This document shows, in pieces, positions 33,364 through 41,840 of a stretch of 64,000 nt of DNA. The notes under the pieces are model-generated. The model worked only from the letters and a program-made list of their open reading frames with translations. It was not told where the DNA came from and did not search any database. The stretch is from positions 203,725 to 267,724 of the forward strand of contig NZ_VOMB01000021.1 of the NCBI RefSeq assembly GCF_019050325.1, in the 5' to 3' direction. A program made the translations under genes and the position numbers. The stretch comes from [Mycobacterium] fortunisiensis. GTDB lineage: Bacteria > Actinomycetota > Actinomycetes > Mycobacteriales > Mycobacteriaceae. Position 1 is the stretch's first letter. Each line of letters starts with the position of its first letter.

Positions 33364-33750
33364 ATGTCCACTACACGGCGTAGGAGACCAGCGCTCATCG
33401 CGTTGGTCTGCCTTGGCGCCGCCGGCTGTCTGGCGCTGGCCTGGTGGCAGTGGACCCGCTATGAATCGGCCTCGGGCACGTTCCAGAACTTGGGCTACGC
33501 CTTGCAATGGCCGATGTTCGCGGGATTCTGCTTTTACGCGTACTACAAGTTCGTCCGTTACGAGGACGCCCCTCCGCAGCCGTCCACCAACGGCGACGTC
33601 ACCGAGATTCCCGCGGGCCTGCTGCCGGAACGCCCGAAGCCGGCCGCCCGCAACGAGGACGATAAGACGCTCACCGAATACAACGCCTACCTTGCCGAGC
33701 TGGCCAAGTCCGACGCCCAGCCCGAGAAGAAAGACAGGACCGACAGATGA
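33364..33750 (+). CDS. lprD: LprD-like membrane protein
   Basis: The 128-residue protein matches M. tuberculosis Rv1343c (LprD) from memory: RRRRPALIALVCLGAAGC, FQNLGYALQWPMFAGFC, and LPERPKPAARNEDD near the C-terminus. It has two membrane segments (about 9-27 and 44-60). Although named as a lipoprotein, the Cys follows GAAG rather than a strong lipobox within an export signal. The ATG 33364 start is preferred over the longer frame. It overlaps the next gene by ATGA. Confidence 0.9.
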   Translation: MSTTRRRRPALIALVCLGAAGCLALAWWQWTRYESASGTFQNLGYALQWPMFAGFCFYAYYKFVRYEDAPPQPSTNGDVTEIPAGLLPERPKPAARNEDDKTLTEYNAYLAELAKSDAQPEKKDRTDR

Positions 33751-34100
33751 CGACACCAGAACCGGGCACCGAAGTTGTCGCGACTCCCAAGGAGACCATC
33801 CGCAAGGCCCTGCTGGGCTATCGCGTGCTGGCTTGGACGACGGGTATCTGGCTGATCGCGCTGTGCTACGAGATGGTGCTCAAGTACATCGTTCAGGTGG
33901 ACAACCCGCCGGGCTGGATCGGCATCGTGCACGGCTGGGTGTACTTCATCTACCTGCTGTTCACGGCCAACCTCGCGGTCAAGGTCCGCTGGCCCATCGG
34001 CAAGACGATCGGTGTTCTGCTCGCCGGCACGATCCCACTGTTGGGCATCATCGTCGAGCACTTCAACACCCTGGATCTCAAGAAGCGCTTCGAGCTCTGA
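33747..34100 (+). CDS. DUF3817 integral membrane protein (Rv1342c-like)
   Basis: The 117-residue protein has three membrane segments (YRVLAWTTGIWLIALCYEMV, GWVYFIYLLFTANLAVKV and GKTIGVLLAGTIPLLGIIVE) typical of the DUF3817 family. It is co-translated with lprD. A second DUF3817 gene is at 55662-56036. Function unknown. Confidence 0.9.
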   Translation: MTTPEPGTEVVATPKETIRKALLGYRVLAWTTGIWLIALCYEMVLKYIVQVDNPPGWIGIVHGWVYFIYLLFTANLAVKVRWPIGKTIGVLLAGTIPLLGIIVEHFNTLDLKKRFEL

Positions 34101-34150
34101 CGGGTTGTTGGCAGGGATGCCGCGGTCACGGTACGGCCGGGTCCGCGAGC

Positions 34151-34278
34151 GTCACGCTAGAGTGGCGCCCGCGCTCCAGTGCCACTCCAACGTGACAAGG
34201 CAGAACGTCAATGCGGGCGCCGGGCCGTCGGAGCTGCGCTGGCGTGACTCTCGACGGCCACAGCCACTCTGACGTGAC
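34151..34278. repeat. Cluster of GCCACTC-N3-CGTGAC type inverted/direct repeats
   Basis: GTCACGCTAGAGTGGC (34151-34166) and GCCACTCCAACGTGAC (34181-34196) are imperfect inverted copies. GCCACTCTGACGTGAC (34263-34278) repeats the second, with the shared tail ACGTGACAA. They occupy most of the 199-bp gap between convergent genes, so they could end transcription or be a dispersed mycobacterial repeat. Confidence 0.6.
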
Positions 34279-34299
34279 AAACCGCGCGGCAGCGCGCCG

Positions 34300-34917
34300 C
34301 TAAGAGCCCGCCAACTCCCGCAGCGCCGGCACCAGCAACGCCAATGCCCGGCCACGGTGTGACGCGGCGTCTTTCTCGGCGGGCGACAGCTCGGCCGCGG
34401 TCACCGCAGATCCGGAAGGCAGGAACACCGGGTCGTAGCCGAATCCGCCCTCGCCGCGCGGCTCGCGGGTCACGGTGCCGGGCCACTCCCCCCGCACCAC
34501 AACACTTTTTTCAGAAGAGCCGTCGCCGTAGACCAACGCACACGCCGAGACGAATGCCGCGCCCCGGCGCTCATCGGGCACATCACCGAGTTGGCCCAGA
34601 AGCAGAGCGGTATTGGCGGCGTCGTCTCCGTGCTTCCCGGACCACCGGGCCGACAACACCCCGGGCATCCCGTTCAGCGCGTCCACCGAGATCCCGGAAT
34701 CATCTGCCACGCAAGCGATTCCGGTGGCACGAAAGCCGTCCAAGGCCTTGGCCAGCGCGTTCTCCTCAAAGGTCGCCCCGGTCTCGGGCGCCTCGTCGTA
34801 GGCCGCCACGTCGGCCAGGGACAACAACTCCAAACCCACTATCCCGGCGGCGTCCAGCACCCGCCGCAGCTCAGCCAGCTTCTTGGCGTTGCGGCTGGCC
34901 ACAAGTAGCGAGGGCAC
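34300..34917 (-). CDS. rdgB: Non-canonical purine NTP pyrophosphatase (RdgB/HAM1)
   Basis: The 205-residue enzyme hydrolyses dITP and XTP to keep them out of DNA and RNA. The N-terminal SLLVASRNAKKLAEL carries the (T/S)xxNxxK motif, ETGATFEENALAKA the metal-binding acids, and GFGYDPVFLPSGSAVTAAEL and SHRGRAL the substrate sites. GTG 34917 overlaps the rph stop codon by one base (TAGTG), so the two are coupled. Matches Rv1341. Confidence 0.96.
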   Translation of the reverse strand: MPSLLVASRNAKKLAELRRVLDAAGIVGLELLSLADVAAYDEAPETGATFEENALAKALDGFRATGIACVADDSGISVDALNGMPGVLSARWSGKHGDDAANTALLLGQLGDVPDERRGAAFVSACALVYGDGSSEKSVVVRGEWPGTVTREPRGEGGFGYDPVFLPSGSAVTAAELSPAEKDAASHRGRALALLVPALRELAGS

Positions 34918-35696
34918 TAGCTTCCGAACGCCTTCTTGGGTGCCGGGCCCTCCGGCAGCACACCGGGATACGGCAATTCCAGTGCCTCGCGCTGGACCAC
35001 GAACAACTGATCGCAGGCACCGAGCGCGGCGTCGAGCATCTTGTCCAAGGTCGAGCGGGGGAACGTCGCCCCCTCGCCGGTGCCCTGGATCTCCACCAGG
35101 GTGCCGGTGTCGGTGGCGACGACATTCATGTCGACCTCGGCACGGGAGTCCTCGACGTAGGGCAGGTCGACGCGCACACGGCCGTCGACCACGCCCACCG
35201 ATACCGCAGCGATCGCACACGACAGCGGCCGCGGATCCGAAAGCCGCCCGGCCGCAGCCAAATACGTCACGGCGTCGGAGAGCGCCACGTAGGCGCCGGT
35301 GATGGCCGCGGTGCGGGTGCCGCCGTCGGCCTGCAGCACGTCGCAGTCGATCGCGATGGTGTTCTCCCCCAGCGCACCGAGGTCGATGCAGGCCCGCAGC
35401 GAGCGTCCGACCAGCCGGCTGATCTCCTGGGTACGCCCGCCCACGCGGCCCTTGACCGATTCCCGGTCGGAGCGGTCATGGGTGGCCGCGGGCAGCATGG
35501 CGTATTCCGCGGTCAGCCAGCCCTGCCCGGAGCCCTTGCGCCAGCGCGGCACCCCTTCGGTGACCGAGGCGGTGCACATGACGCGGGTCTGGCCGAACTC
35601 CACCAGCACCGAGCCGGCGGGATGCGATGTGAAACCGCGGGTGATGGTTACCGGACGCAGCTCGTCGTCGAGACGGCCGTCTTCTCGCTTGGACAC
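34917..35696 (-). CDS. rph: Ribonuclease PH
   Basis: The 259-residue phosphorolytic 3'-5' exoribonuclease matures tRNA 3' ends. RGFTSHPAGSVLVEFGQTRV, GWLTAEYAMLPAATHDR, EISRLVGRSLRA, and the metal/phosphate site MNVVATDTGTLVEIQGTGEG are diagnostic. It is followed directly by rdgB, a widespread gene pairing. Matches Rv1340. Confidence 0.97.
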   Translation of the reverse strand: MSKREDGRLDDELRPVTITRGFTSHPAGSVLVEFGQTRVMCTASVTEGVPRWRKGSGQGWLTAEYAMLPAATHDRSDRESVKGRVGGRTQEISRLVGRSLRACIDLGALGENTIAIDCDVLQADGGTRTAAITGAYVALSDAVTYLAAAGRLSDPRPLSCAIAAVSVGVVDGRVRVDLPYVEDSRAEVDMNVVATDTGTLVEIQGTGEGATFPRSTLDKMLDAALGACDQLFVVQREALELPYPGVLPEGPAPKKAFGS

Positions 35697-35713
35697 CCGC
35701 CAACCCTAGCGGG

Positions 35714-36481
35714 TCAGCCCCGGGTGACGTCGAACGTCTCGCCGCACACCACGGCGTGCACCGGGCCGTCGAACTCGGCCTTGGCTTCGCTGATCACGTC
35801 CTCACGCGAAGTCCACGGCGGGATGTGGGTCAGCAGCAGCTCCCCCACGCCGGCCTCGGCGGCCGCGCGCCCGGCCTCGGTGCCGGACAGGTGCAGCTTG
35901 GGCGGGCGGGATGGGTCGTGTGTCCACGAGGCCTCACACAGGAACAGATCCGCTCCGCGCGCCAACTCGACCAGCGCATCGCAGTACCCGGTGTCGCCGC
36001 TGTAGACGAAGGTGGCCCCGGACGGGTCGGTGAACCGCATGCCGTAGGACTCGGTCGGGTGACACACCAGGCGCGGCGTCACGCTGAGGGTGCCCAACTG
36101 CACCGGGACACCGTCGTGCCAGTGCCGCACCTCGAAGATGTCGGTGAAGTCGTCGATCTCGCCGCCCTCGGGCGACGACGCCGCACCCAACCGGGCCCAG
36201 GTGTTGGCGGGCCCGTACATCAGGCCGCGCTCGGTGGCCGGGATCGGGTGATAACGCCGCCAGACGAACAGGCCCGGAAGATCCAGACAGTGATCGGCGT
36301 GCAGGTGCGACAGCAACACGTTGACCGCATTCGGGTCGGCATAGCGTTGCAGTGCGCCCAGGACGCCGCCGCCGAAATCGACGACCATCGGAACCGTGTC
36401 CGGTGCGGTGACGAGATAGCCCGAGGCTGCCGAATCCGGGCCGACAACGCTGCCGGAGCACCCCAGGATGGTCAGTCGCAC
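35714..36481 (-). CDS. Metallo-beta-lactamase-fold phosphodiesterase (Rv1339-like)
   Basis: This 255-residue protein is from GTG 36481 (RLTILGCSGSVVG); the frame reaches 36511. HLHADHCLD is the zinc-binding HxHxDH motif, and FVYSGDTGYCD and LLLTHIPPW supply the other metal ligands. The M. tuberculosis counterpart Rv1339 is reported as an atypical cyclic-AMP phosphodiesterase. It lies between murI and rph as in M. tuberculosis. Confidence 0.9.
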   Translation of the reverse strand: MRLTILGCSGSVVGPDSAASGYLVTAPDTVPMVVDFGGGVLGALQRYADPNAVNVLLSHLHADHCLDLPGLFVWRRYHPIPATERGLMYGPANTWARLGAASSPEGGEIDDFTDIFEVRHWHDGVPVQLGTLSVTPRLVCHPTESYGMRFTDPSGATFVYSGDTGYCDALVELARGADLFLCEASWTHDPSRPPKLHLSGTEAGRAAAEAGVGELLLTHIPPWTSREDVISEAKAEFDGPVHAVVCGETFDVTRG

Positions 36482-36545
36482 AGTGTCTAGCTTGCCATGC
36501 CCGCCGGGCACGTTGCCAAGACATCGCCGCTTTGGGCGGTGCAGA

Positions 36546-37370
36546 TCATTTTCCGGCCCCGGCGTGACGCCGGACCGGACGCGCTCCGTCCAATCCGGGT
36601 CCCAGAAAGCGGGTCGCCAGTGTGGTGAACGCCTCGGGATCGCCGGTGGCCTCGAACACCCGTTGGGCCGGACCGGATTCGTGCGGCTTCAGCAAATCCA
36701 GTTCGGTGAGGACCCGGAGCAGGTCCTTGGCGGTCTCCTCGGCCGACGATACGAGCGTGACGTTCTCGCCCATCGCCAACTGGATGAGCCCCGACAGCAT
36801 CGGATAGTGCGTGCAGCCCAACACCAAGGTGTCCACCTCGGCGCGCTGCAGCGGCTCCAGGTAGCCCTCGGCCAACCCCAGCACCTGTCGGCCGCTTGTC
36901 ACGCCGCGTTCGACGAAGTCGACGAACCGCGGGCAGGCCACCCCGAACACCTCGGTGTCGCGCGCCGCGGCAAAGGCATCCTGATAGGCGCCCGAGGCGA
37001 TGGTGGCGGCGGTGCCGATCACGCCGATGCGCCCGTTGCGGGTCGCGGCCACAGCCCGACGCACGGCGGGCAGGATCACCTCGACCACCGGCACCGGCGA
37101 GTAGCGCTCGCGCGCGTCGCGCAGGCAGGCCGACGACGCGGTGTTGCACGCGATCACGAGAGCCTTGACCCCGCGGGACACCAGGTCGTCGCCGATGGCC
37201 AACGAGTGCGCCCGGATCTCCGGGATGGTCAGCGGCCCGTACGGCCCGTTGCCGGTGTCGCCGACGTAGATGATGTCCTCGTCGGGAAGCTGGTCGATGA
37301 TGGCGCGGGCCACCGTGAGCCCACCGACGCCGGAGTCGAAGATCCCGACGGGTGCGAGTCGTTCGCTCAT
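36546..37370 (-). CDS. murI: Glutamate racemase
   Basis: The 274-residue cytosolic enzyme makes D-glutamate for peptidoglycan. GIFDSGVGGLTVARAI carries the N-terminal acid, VIACNTASSA the first catalytic Cys, and LVLGCTHYPML the second. The ATG start overlaps the rhomboid gene stop (ATGA). Matches Rv1338. Confidence 0.97.
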   Translation of the reverse strand: MSERLAPVGIFDSGVGGLTVARAIIDQLPDEDIIYVGDTGNGPYGPLTIPEIRAHSLAIGDDLVSRGVKALVIACNTASSACLRDARERYSPVPVVEVILPAVRRAVAATRNGRIGVIGTAATIASGAYQDAFAAARDTEVFGVACPRFVDFVERGVTSGRQVLGLAEGYLEPLQRAEVDTLVLGCTHYPMLSGLIQLAMGENVTLVSSAEETAKDLLRVLTELDLLKPHESGPAQRVFEATGDPEAFTTLATRFLGPGLDGARPVRRHAGAGK

Positions 37371-38035
37371 GAGGTCAACTGACCCGGCCGGTTACGTGCC
37401 TCCCGCGCTTTGCGTTCCGGCCCGGACAACACGTAGGCGGCGATGACGCCGGCGATCGCCCCACTCAGATGCCCCTGCCAGGACACCCCCGGGCTGCCGG
37501 GCAGCATCCCCAACAGGACGCCGCCGTAGACGAACAACACGATGACGCCGACGATGATCTCCCACGCCTTGCGCGTGAAGAATCCGAACACGATCAGGAA
37601 CGCCAACCAGCCGAAGATCAGCCCCGACGCACCGATGTGCGTACTCGTGCACTGCACGGTCACATAGGGACAGTGCAGACCGATATTGCCGATCAGCCAG
37701 GTGCCGAAGCCGCCCAGGACCCAGATGATGGCGGTCGCGGCGATGAACCGCCCCATCCCGGCCAGCGTCATGAGAAAACCGAGCACGAGCGCCGGCACGG
37801 TGTTGGCGATCAGGTGCGGCCAGCCGCCGTGCAGCAGGGGCGCCCACAGGATGCCCCACAACCCGTCGGTCTGCAGCGGGCGGATGCCGTCGGAATCGAG
37901 CCGGTGCCCCATCGCGGTGTCGACGATCTCGATCACCCACAGCAGCGCGACGAAGCTGATGATGGTCAGCCCGCCGACCAGCCACGCCGGCTGTTTTTTC
38001 GGCGCGTTTCTCGGCGTGGTCGGGGGCATGCTCAT
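37367..38035 (-). CDS. Rhomboid-family intramembrane serine protease
   Basis: The 222-residue membrane protein has about six membrane helices. The catalytic Ser is in HIGASGLIFGW and the His in SWQGHLSGAIAG; LLHGGWPHLIANT is the conserved L1/TM2 region. ATG 38035 is chosen; ATG 38029 is also possible. It lies between cysM and murI as Rv1337 does. Its substrate is unknown. Confidence 0.92.
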   Translation of the reverse strand: MSMPPTTPRNAPKKQPAWLVGGLTIISFVALLWVIEIVDTAMGHRLDSDGIRPLQTDGLWGILWAPLLHGGWPHLIANTVPALVLGFLMTLAGMGRFIAATAIIWVLGGFGTWLIGNIGLHCPYVTVQCTSTHIGASGLIFGWLAFLIVFGFFTRKAWEIIVGVIVLFVYGGVLLGMLPGSPGVSWQGHLSGAIAGVIAAYVLSGPERKAREARNRPGQLTS

Positions 38036-38045
38036 CGTTGCCCGC

Positions 38046-39020
38046 TCAAGCCCATAGCTGCCCTTCCAACGCGTCCTCGGCGTCGTCCAGGCTACCGGCG
38101 TAGGCACCGGTGGACAGATACTTCCAGCCCGCGTCGGCCACCACGAACGCGATGTCGGCGCGCTCACCGGCCTTGATGGCCTTGGCCGCCATTCCCAGCG
38201 CGGCGTGCAACACCGCGCCGGTGGAGATGCCGGCGAAGATGCCTTCGCGGGTCACCAGGTCGCGGGTGCGTTTGACGGCGTCATAGGAACCCACCGAGAA
38301 CCGGGTGGTCAGCACGTCGGGGTCATACAGCTCGGGGATGAACCCCTCGTCGATGTTGCGCAGGGCGTACACACCCTCGCCGTAGCGCGGCTCGGCCGCC
38401 ACGATCTGCACTCCCGGCACATGCTCACGCAGGAACCGGCCGGTGCCCATCAGGGTGCCGGTGGTGCCCAGCCCGGCGACGAAGTGGGTGATCTCGGGCA
38501 GGTCGGCCAGCAGTTCCGGACCGGTGCCGTAGTAGTGCGCATCGGAGTTGGCGGGGTTGCCGTACTGATACAGCATCACCCACGAAGGGTTTTCCGCGGC
38601 AAGCTCTTTCGCGGTGGCCACGGCGGTGTTGGAACCACCTTCGGCCGGGCTGAAGATGATCCGGGCCCCGTACAGCTCGAGGAGCTGTCGGCGCTCGATC
38701 GAGGTGTTCTCGGGCATCACGCAGATCATGTTGTAGCCCTTGAGCATCGCGGCCATTGCCAACGAGATCCCGGTGTTGCCACTGGTGGGCTCCAGGATCG
38801 TGGCGCCCGGGCTCAGCAGGCCGTCGCGCTCGGCCTGCTCGATCATCCGCAGTGCGGGCCGGTCCTTGATCGACCCGGTCGGGTTGCGGTCCTCGAGCTT
38901 GGCCCACAGCCGCACGTGCGGTGCGCCGTCGTCGGCATCGTCCCAACGGGGCGACAGGTTCTGCAGTCCGACCAGGGGGGTGTTGCCCAGGGCCTGCAGT
39001 TGTGAGTCGTACCGGGCCAT
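38046..39020 (-). CDS. cysM: O-phosphoserine-dependent cysteine synthase CysM
   Basis: The 324-residue PLP enzyme has Lys52 in NPTGSIKDRPAL as the Schiff-base lysine and PTSGNTGISLA as the substrate loop; AGLGTTGTLMGTGRFL binds the phosphate. The mycobacterial CysM condenses O-phosphoserine with the CysO C-terminal thiocarboxylate. The C-terminus ends EDALEGQLWA. It is 3 bases after cysO and precedes the rhomboid gene. Confidence 0.96.
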   Translation of the reverse strand: MARYDSQLQALGNTPLVGLQNLSPRWDDADDGAPHVRLWAKLEDRNPTGSIKDRPALRMIEQAERDGLLSPGATILEPTSGNTGISLAMAAMLKGYNMICVMPENTSIERRQLLELYGARIIFSPAEGGSNTAVATAKELAAENPSWVMLYQYGNPANSDAHYYGTGPELLADLPEITHFVAGLGTTGTLMGTGRFLREHVPGVQIVAAEPRYGEGVYALRNIDEGFIPELYDPDVLTTRFSVGSYDAVKRTRDLVTREGIFAGISTGAVLHAALGMAAKAIKAGERADIAFVVADAGWKYLSTGAYAGSLDDAEDALEGQLWA

Positions 39021-39023
39021 CGG

Positions 39024-39296
39024 CTATCCGCCTGCGACGGCGGGCAGGATCGTCACCGAATCGCCGTCGGCGATCGCGGTGTCCAGGCCGCCGGAGAAGC
39101 GCACGTCCTCGTCGTTGACGTAGATGTTGACGAAGCGGTGCAGCTTGCCGTTATCGACCAGACGATCGGAGATGCCGGCGTAGTTGGCCTCCAGGTCGCT
39201 GATCACCGCCTGCAAGGTGTCGCCGGAGGCGCTGACGCGCTTCTGCCCGCCGGTGTGCGGGCGCAGGATGGTCGGGATCGAAACCGTGACTGCCAT
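39024..39296 (-). CDS. cysO: Sulfur-carrier protein CysO
   Basis: The 90-residue ubiquitin-like protein ends in ILPAVAGG; the C-terminal GG is converted to a thiocarboxylate that gives sulfur to CysM. VTVSIPTILRPHTGGQKRVS is the typical N-terminus. The upstream frame extension is not coding. Operon order mec-cysO-cysM is conserved. Confidence 0.95.
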   Translation of the reverse strand: MAVTVSIPTILRPHTGGQKRVSASGDTLQAVISDLEANYAGISDRLVDNGKLHRFVNIYVNDEDVRFSGGLDTAIADGDSVTILPAVAGG

Positions 39297-39318
39297 GGGG
39301 ATGCTCTTTCTTTCCGGT

Positions 39319-39732
39319 CTAGTACTCGTCGACGATATCGACGGGTTCCTCGGTGACGACGCCGTCGAGGATGCGATAGCTGCGCAGCTCATGCTCATGG
39401 GGATCCCTCGTCGAGACCAGCACGTAGTGCGCGTCGGGTTCTTGGGCCAGCGAGATGTCGGTACGGCTCGGGTAGGCCTCGGTGGCGGTGTGCGAGTGGT
39501 AGATGACGACTGGCACCTCGTCGTCCTCGTCCATCGCCCGCCACACCCTCAGCTGCTCGCCCGAGTCGAAGCGGTAGAAGGTCGGGGACCGCTCGGCATT
39601 GGCCATCGCGATGAACCGTTCGGGCCGGTCAGAGCCCTCCGGTCCGGCGATCACCCCACACGCCTCGTCGGGATGGTCGGCGCGGGCGTGCGCCACCATG
39701 GCCTCGACGAGATCCCGGCGGATCACCAGCAC
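39319..39732 (-). CDS. mec: Mec, JAMM-type metalloprotease releasing cysteine from CysO
   Basis: The 137-residue protein has the JAMM motif: His79, His81 and Asp92 with Ser89 (HSHTATEAYPSRTD), and Glu23 in DEACGV. It removes the new cysteine from the CysO C-terminus. GTG 39732 is chosen; the ORF extends upstream through noncoding sequence. Immediately upstream of cysO. Confidence 0.95.
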   Translation of the reverse strand: MLVIRRDLVEAMVAHARADHPDEACGVIAGPEGSDRPERFIAMANAERSPTFYRFDSGEQLRVWRAMDEDDEVPVVIYHSHTATEAYPSRTDISLAQEPDAHYVLVSTRDPHEHELRSYRILDGVVTEEPVDIVDEY

Positions 39733-39847
39733 TTGATCACTCCCATCAGACGTCCTTCGTTCACCCTTCCCACCGCGAAACTGTATTCCGGCAGGAAAAT
39801 GTCGAGTACACCCCTGCTGGAATGCCGTTTCGGCGGGGAGCAGAGAT

Positions 39848-40876
39848 TCATTCGAACGCTCCCGGCAACATGTCACGGTAGGTCGGTATTCCGGCCACCG
39901 ACCCGGCGGCCAGCAGCCCGGCCAGCACGGCGCGGGCCAGGCAGTCCGCTGCGGCGGCCCCGACCCGGGTGACCAACGCCGTCTCCGGCGACATCGCCAC
40001 GGGCGTCTTGTCGTCGGGTTCGACGGTGACCGCGCCGGTCGCCAGCGCGAACACCGTATCGCCATCGACCGGGGTGTGACACGGCGAGATGGTGCGGGCC
40101 AGCCCGTCGTGCGCCGCGACGGCCACTCGACGGCAGCCGGCCGGACTCAGCGCCGCATCGGTGGCGACCACCGCGATGGTGGTGTTGAGCGGTCCGATGT
40201 CCCGGTGCCGTTCGCGGTAGGCGGCGAGCTGATCGGCGGGCGGGGCCACGAGCCCGAACTCCTCGATCAACGCCGCCATCCACGGCAGGCCGGTGGCCGG
40301 ATCCACCACGTCCCCGGCGGCGTTGAGCACCACGAGAGCACCCACGGTCACCCCGTTGTCCAGCCGCACCGAGGCGGTGCCGACACCCCCCTTGAGCACA
40401 CCCGCCCGGGCGCCGACCCCGCCGCCGACGGTGCCGAGCGCGAACTCGGTGCCCGCCGCCGCGGCCGCGCGGTAGCCGAATTCCGCCGTCGGACGGTTGG
40501 CCCAGCCGCCGACCGGGAGGTCGAAGATCACCGCGGCCGGCACGATCGGCACCACACCGCCGTCCATGTCCACCCCGCGGCCGTGTTCCTCCAGCCACGT
40601 CATGACGCCGTCGGCGGCAGCCAGACCGTAGGCGCTACCGCCGGTGAGCACGACAGCGTCGACGTGGCGCACGGAGTTGATCGGATCGAGCAGATCGGTC
40701 TCACGGGTGCCCGGCGCACCGCCGCGCCCGTCCACCGCACCGACGGTGCCCGGTGGGGTCAGCACGACGGTCGTTCCCGATGCCCATCCCGAGCCCAGCG
40801 ATACATCGGGGTCGATGCGGTGGTGGTGGCCGACGAGAATGCCGCCGACGTCGGTGATCGACCCCATCCGGCCCAT
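39848..40876 (-). CDS. P1/DmpA-type peptidase (Rv1333-like)
   Basis: The 342-residue protein is an Ntn-like, self-processing family: SITDVGGILVGHHHR, VDAVVLTGGSAYGLAAADGV, and GTVGGGVGARAGVLKGG before the nucleophile-type GTASVRLDNG. The ATG overlaps the previous stop (TGATG). It is a putative aminopeptidase or hydrolase; substrate unknown. Downstream in the same direction is mec. Confidence 0.9.
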   Translation of the reverse strand: MGRMGSITDVGGILVGHHHRIDPDVSLGSGWASGTTVVLTPPGTVGAVDGRGGAPGTRETDLLDPINSVRHVDAVVLTGGSAYGLAAADGVMTWLEEHGRGVDMDGGVVPIVPAAVIFDLPVGGWANRPTAEFGYRAAAAAGTEFALGTVGGGVGARAGVLKGGVGTASVRLDNGVTVGALVVLNAAGDVVDPATGLPWMAALIEEFGLVAPPADQLAAYRERHRDIGPLNTTIAVVATDAALSPAGCRRVAVAAHDGLARTISPCHTPVDGDTVFALATGAVTVEPDDKTPVAMSPETALVTRVGAAAADCLARAVLAGLLAAGSVAGIPTYRDMLPGAFE

Positions 40877-41454
40877 CACTTCCCCATGAGGCCGAGCACG
40901 AGATATTCCTGCAGCACGGTCAGCCACTGGTAGACGTCCAGGTGCCCGGCCATGGGATGCTCGGCGGGCAGTTGATCGGGCCCGCTGCCCCCGATGTCGA
41001 GCATCGTTCCCAACGCCAGCCGGATGTCGTTGACCGCGGCAGCCCAGGCCTCGGCATCACCCTCGGTGAGCTCGAACCTGCCCCCGCCGTCGGGAACGGT
41101 GTCCACCAGGCATTGGGCCGCTTGACGTTTGGCGTCGATGATGGCCGGCTCGTGCAGGCCACGCAGCGCGCTGTTGAGGCTCTCGGCCGTCCCGGAACCG
41201 GCCGGGTGCTCAGTCTGCGGTCGGAAGAAATCGGGCAGCAGACGCTTCATCGTGGCGTCCTCGGGAGGTTGCGGATTACCGGTCTTCATGCCGGTGATCG
41301 CTTCGAGTTCGTCTGTGGGCCCGGAGGATCCGCGTTCCTCGAGCATCCCGAGCATCGAGGCGCCCAGGCTGGACAACAGCGCGGCCTCGTGGGGTTCCAA
41401 CGCCGAGCGGAACCGCAGACCGTCGGCGGTCTCAAGCCGTTTCCATTTACGCAC
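40876..41454 (-). CDS. DUF2017 protein (Rv1332-like)
   Basis: The 192-residue helical protein (ALEPHEAALLSSLGASMLGM, later DVYQWLTVLQEYLVLGL) is the DUF2017 family, always next to clpS in actinobacteria. A role with ClpS/ClpCP is inferred from context only. Confidence 0.9.
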   Translation of the reverse strand: MRKWKRLETADGLRFRSALEPHEAALLSSLGASMLGMLEERGSSGPTDELEAITGMKTGNPQPPEDATMKRLLPDFFRPQTEHPAGSGTAESLNSALRGLHEPAIIDAKRQAAQCLVDTVPDGGGRFELTEGDAEAWAAAVNDIRLALGTMLDIGGSGPDQLPAEHPMAGHLDVYQWLTVLQEYLVLGLMGK

Positions 41455-41460
41455 AGTCGA

Positions 41461-41775
41461 TCAGCGGTCCTGTTGCATGGTCGCCCACAGGCCGGCGGCG
41501 TGCAGCTTGGTCACATCGGCTTCCATCGACTCGCGGCTGCCGGCCGACACCACGGCCTTGCCCTCGTTGTGTACCTGCAGCATGAGTTTGGTGGCGTGCG
41601 GCTCGCTGTACCCGAACAGTTTCTGGAACACGTAGGTGACGTAGGTCATCAAGTTGACCGGATCGTCCCAGACGATGGTCACCCACGGGCTGTCAGCGGC
41701 GGTATCTTCCCGGGGCGCCACCCCCACGCTGCGCTCCTCGCGGGTCCCCGGTCTGGCCTTCGCCGGTGTAACCAT
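41461..41775 (-). CDS. clpS: ClpS adaptor for the Clp protease
   Basis: The 104-residue protein delivers N-degron substrates to ClpC. WVTIVWDDPVNLMTYVTYVF carries the N-end-rule binding site (DDPVNxMxYV) and HATKLMLQVHNEGKAVV the ClpC-contact helix. GTG start at 41775. Matches Rv1331. Confidence 0.94.
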   Translation of the reverse strand: MVTPAKARPGTREERSVGVAPREDTAADSPWVTIVWDDPVNLMTYVTYVFQKLFGYSEPHATKLMLQVHNEGKAVVSAGSRESMEADVTKLHAAGLWATMQQDR

Positions 41776-41840
41776 GGGCCCACAATACCGGCCGGGGTGC
41801 CGCGGTATTGAAACAGCTGCGAACAGCTACGGTTGCGGGT

